Under the pieces are notes generated by a model that was not told the origin of the DNA, did not search any database, and saw nothing but the letters and a program-made list of their open reading frames with translations. A DNA stretch of 64,000 nucleotides, taken from Nipponacmea schrenckii. Lineage: Eukaryota; Mollusca; Gastropoda; Lottiidae. The translations under genes and the position numbers were made by a program. Of this stretch, positions 60,060-64,000 are shown piece after piece. Where the stretch lies: the NCBI GenBank assembly GCA_030562195.1, contig JAUJPP010000003.1, positions 46,878,602 through 46,942,601 of the forward strand, given 5' to 3'. Position 1 is the first letter of the stretch. The number at the start of each line of letters is the position of its first letter.

Positions 60060-60939
60060 TATGTTTGACATATGACAGCATGAGGGAAACTTAGTGAAAT
60101 TTTTCTCTCTTTGTTTAGATTTTCAAAGCAAGTGTTACCCGGTTATCTATTATAGTTTGTCAGTTAATCAAATTTTATCAATTATTTTTATGGGAAAAGG
60201 AATATTTGTTTTAAAATGGGTCTGATAGTGTTAGTTTGACTTTGGTATGATGAAAATATAAACATGGGAATATTTTTCAACTTTCAATCTATTGGTGACA
60301 ATTTTCTGTCAACATACATTGAGTCCAGTGATAGGATAGGAAATTGTTTATATTACTTTTACTATGTTACCTATAAGTATATGTAAAGCCATAACTATAT
60401 CATATTTTTTATGAATACCCTTTTATGTCATTGTAAGACTATTAGTACTGTTTTGAAAAAAATTATCCTGTTTATCATGCTCAATAAAATTGGATTGACT
60501 GACAATGTAAGGTGTGAGGTCAAAACATGCTAAAAATCTACAATAAATAATTTAATTTATACAGATATGTATTTACCTTCTGATGATGTTTTGATAATTT
60601 GTTCCTATGTTTGTATTTTATTGTTCTGCTTAAAATCTCCGAAATTATCTTATTTTATACACCCATTGGAAATAGAGGGTAGATTATTGATCTTGATAGT
60701 GATTTTACTCTTAGAAATATTGTTGAAATTTAACATAAATGTATACTTGGTTACTTGTTTGACTGTTATAATGAATGTAGGAGCAAATGTCAAAGAAATT
60801 CTACAATGTTTTCTGTCTTTGAAAGTTTGAATTGATTGATTTTCTGTGATTCATAACTTATCTATTGATAGGTTTTATTCAACTCTAAATTTCATTTTAA
60901 ATAATATCTTCAGACCCTGAATTGAATTTGCTTCGCAAG

Positions 60940-61015
60940 CTAGAGATTAGGGTGATTGAAAGTAACAAGTTACTGTTCAATAAAGGCACTGGCACAGGGT
61001 TAAAGTGTTGATTAC
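60940..61015 (+). repeat. Dispersed repeat, copy B (related to 51533-51625)
   Basis: CTAGAGATTAGGGTGATTGAAAG followed by TAACAAGTTA, GGCACTGGCACAGGGTTAAAGT and a TACAAGTATTG tail, matching 51533-51625 in order and orientation. Confidence 0.6.
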
Positions 61016-61680
61016 AAGTATTGTGGTGTTAATACTGACTTAATATTAGTAAAAAAATACTAAGTAATTTTGAAAAGTAGATCTGAAAAATAATTCTGAA
61101 AAGTAGACCTGAAAGATGAAGTGTATATTAGTGTTTAACTTTTCAGAATTGAAACTTCACAATTAGATAAATAAGCTTTAGCCACTAGTCGCTTTCAGGA
61201 TATGAACATACCAACAAGTTATGGACATGACATCATTATATTACTAATATGAGCTGCCGAATCTACACCTCAGGATTTCAAATGAAGATATTCATAAAGC
61301 TGAATTCAACTCTTATTAACTGATTCAGCAAATACCAGACAGTTGATTTGAATATATATACATTGATTTATCTTAGTATCTTGGCACTTAATTGGCCAAT
61401 GACTATGGAGTTTATAATGGAAACGAAATATTAATTCAAACACCAAATATTAATTCAAACAGTTTGACTGTGATTTATTGTTGAATTATTAAGAAATATT
61501 GTTTGTCCCATGCTAATAATAGGATAAAGAAATTCCATCCAGATCTGTATTTGTTTATGTTTTAGTCCATGTTCCTTTAACAACAGTACAGTTCACTGAC
61601 AATATACTTTCGTTGTCAAAGGACGGAATAAGTCAACCTTACCCATCCTCAGTCAGTGATGCAAGTCGGATGGACTTACA

Positions 61681-61866
61681 TTAAAAGGCGTCTTGTCGTT
61701 CTAGTCGTTCGGATTGGTACCTTGTTCTAAAGGCTGTACACGTTGACAGTTGGAAATCGCAAAAAGAGTGCCACTGTCCAGACAAAATTTTCCTCATTGC
61801 ACACCAATGGCGTTGCCCGTCTTCATTATCCCATAAGGTACCGAAGAGTAGGACGTAAGACTCCAT
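61681..61866 (-). repeat. Probable dispersed repeat with GAATGGAGTYTTACGTCCTACTCTT motif
   Basis: The minus strand begins GAATGGAGTCTTACGTCCTA followed by CTCTTCGGTAC. Close versions of this start occur on + at 22090 (GAATGGAGTTTTACATCCTA) and 37811 (AAGCGGAGTTTTATGTCCTA). Three hits in 64 kb suggest a short interspersed repeat. It also stays open for 61 codons, but with no splice signal or family match I do not call it a gene. Confidence 0.4.
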
Positions 61867-62780
61867 TCATTTAATTTCTTTTTCACAAAGTCGAGCTATT
61901 GCGAACTTCGTAATACTTATACCTTGACTACAACAGCCACAGTTCTATGAAGCGGCAGTAGGTTTGTGTCACGAAAAATTGGTCGCAGGCAAATATTTAA
62001 GGTATAATGCTGGTAATTTATAATTGACATTATTATACTCAGGTTAATCTGCCTCGGTTATAAGATCACAAGGCGAAAATGACTCTGCACTTGATCATCA
62101 GGTGAATACAACAGTAATAATACAACTGTCATTAATTTGATCCCAGTAAATCAGACACATTAAAGGAACAGTTTACATAAGCCTGTAAATAGTTTTGATA
62201 TAAAAAACGTAATGTCAGGGGTTTAAAAGTGATACTGCGTCTTCGCATAAACATAAAGTTTTAGTTCTTAAGAATGGTCAATATGAGTATATTTTTATCA
62301 GTGAACTGTCATAAAGAAACAGAATCCCTTAAAATCGGGGAAACTCGCAATTTATTAGGCGTTTTTCAATAATCAAATGCATCTTTATGAATAATTACTT
62401 AGTTTTTTGGATATTTATTTTTTATTTTATCTGAATATGGAGTCTTTTTTTTAGTTAAAGAGGCTTGAAAATTAGGAAGAAGACATTTTCAGAGTTTTGT
62501 ACATAGATATATACCAATTTAAGTTGTGCCTGGTCTTGATAGTGCTAGGTCTTCAGCGTTCCTAATATAAATACAAAATCGGTCACTGTCATATAATGCA
62601 AAAACACACAACTATTTGTACTGGGAAACGCTAACTTTGAGAATCTGCTTAAAAATAACAGTATGGTATCGTCTTCTTTTTACAATACCAGACATGATCC
62701 ACGATATATCGCCTTACTTACCTGATTAATAGTTTCTCACAAATACAAAGAAATAGCACGTGAATTTATGATAAGCACTT

Positions 62781-62998
62781 ACTGGCGGACAGTATCCTTC
62801 TATCCAGAATAACCTAGCCAAAAATCGATTGTACAGCCGCATATGTATTTCCTCAAACACAAAGCCCTTTTTAGGACTAGGTAAAAAGCGAATATCTACA
62901 CGACAATAACTTATTCTAGGTTTTTTAAGTTTTCTGGGTTTTTTTGACGTAGAAGTTGACATGTAACACGTGTGTAATAATGGCATTGTCAGCGTCAT
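62781..62998 (-). CDS. Candidate first coding exon of an unidentified minus-strand gene
   Basis: The minus strand opens with an ATG at 62998 and reads MTLTMPLLHTCYMSTSTSKK, then PRKLKKPRISYCRVDIRFLP, then SPKKGFVFEEIHMRLYNRFL and ARLFWIEGYCPP, to a consensus donor CCA|GTAAGT. If unspliced, the frame closes at TAA (62726). A second strong donor, CAG|GTAAGTAAG, follows just past that stop. The composition is protein-like rather than AT-driven. A second in-frame Met (about residue 13) may be the true start. No second exon was found leftward, and the family is not recognised. Confidence 0.35.
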
Positions 62999-64000
62999 TG
63001 TGTAGAAAATTCTAACTTAAACAAGTCAGATATAAGATTATTCATAAATATAGATTAAACTGAGCTCTGTCTAATCTATTCAGCTTGGATTACAGTATGA
63101 AAAATGACTGATTCGCTAATGAATAACCAAAAAAGCAATTTTAAGAGAAAATTTGTTTATTTACAATGTTTTGAACAATGATCTAGACTGATAAAGCAAT
63201 TAAGGGCAAAGATCCACATAATGTTCATTGTTTTTCGCGAAAAAAATTCTTTAAATTTTCCAGCCGCCCGAGGACAATTTTGGACAGGTATTTCATCTAT
63301 CTAGAGATTTACTTTATTGTTGATAATTTGCAGCTACTCGTTCTACCTGAACGAATGAACACACTGCGCTTGTCTAAAAAAAATGTGTACGCCCATTCTC
63401 TCATACAAGGTTGAAAACTGACTTGGCAGTTGCAATGCCAAGACTTCTACTTGGATCATCATCACTTAATTAACCATTTTTTGTGATAAGGGAAAAATAT
63501 ATTATGAAAAAAAATATGTATATATTTTATAAATTGTTTGTGAGCAATTATTGTCTACTTTCTCATTTCCTTGGTGAGCAACTGTCCAGTGAGTATTTTT
63601 CCGATCTGTCAGGTGAACATGTCTTATACCCCATATAAATATATATAATTATTCCAGAATCGAACGTATACAATATTTACGGCCTGAATCTCTTCTTGAA
63701 CCTTCTAAGAAAATTGCCTACAAAATCCAGCAAAATCATGTGTAAATTTCCACCAGACATAAATAGTATTAGACACTTCGAGTTAACCAAACTTTAATGT
63801 ACATAAGTAACCGGATTTTTTCCAATATTAACCAAAGCAAATAGATTGGATAGTGTGAGCCTTATATTATTTCCAAATGTCAACCCTTACTGTTCCCTTC
63901 TTGACATTTTGACACAGTAGATGTAGGAAAAAACCCATGTAGTTAAAATACATTTGCATAGATAACATTCATGATTTTGTTTGGATAGTGAGCCCTGGAT

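Larger units (their letters stand above)
60060..64000. other. Mostly featureless right flank
   Basis: AT-rich noncoding sequence, apart from the repeat at 60940-61015, the recurrent-motif segment at 61681-61866 and the candidate minus-strand exon at 62781-62998. No family is recognisable elsewhere. Confidence 0.5.

Overview
The window is animal nuclear DNA: AT-rich, with long GT-AG introns and many small nonautonomous transposons. Two protein-coding genes can be assembled exon by exon on the + strand. Repeat types and texture suggest a marine invertebrate, perhaps a mollusc or other spiralian. That placement is a guess; the two genes themselves are pan-animal.

Gene 1 (3442-48974) is the invertebrate homologue of MPRIP / outspread, an actin- and myosin-phosphatase-linked scaffold. 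I resolve 25 coding exons whose splice phases all agree, giving 2612 residues. The order is a conserved Cys-containing N-terminal motif, PH domain 1, a Ser-rich linker, PH domain 2, a second Ser/Arg-rich linker, a very long coiled-coil region and a basic Ser-rich tail. A single uninterrupted exon of 3903 nt supplies half of the protein. Intron 1 (14.8 kb) holds a 1.3 kb minisatellite. Introns 2, 3, 4, 9 and 19 hold a hAT-type MITE, two near-identical 1.1 kb repeats, a PIF/Harbinger-like MITE and a Penelope-like endonuclease relic. Intron 4 also holds two unexplained coding-like stretches, one on each strand.

Gene 2 (55389-59141) is UBFD1, a 291-residue ubiquitin-like-domain protein, in seven coding exons. 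It lies on the same strand about 6.4 kb downstream of gene 1.

The spacer between the genes (about 49-55.4 kb) is a transposon graveyard. It contains a 1.5 kb element whose inverted ends carry mirrored arrays of CACCWWGGTG palindromes around 161-bp tandem repeats and a tRNA-like SINE head. It also contains a decayed C2H2 zinc-finger sequence and a foldback element enclosing a second tandem array. The left end (1-3.4 kb) has a broken hAT/ZMYM-like fragment and an imperfect tandem repeat. The right end (60-64 kb) is mostly featureless, apart from a possible minus-strand first exon near 62.9 kb and a motif that recurs elsewhere in the window.

I found no bacterial-type systems, CRISPR arrays, rRNA genes or intact tRNA genes. 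The best candidates for something undescribed are the palindrome-array element, the foldback-plus-array element, and the unassigned coding-like pieces in intron 4 and near 62.9 kb.
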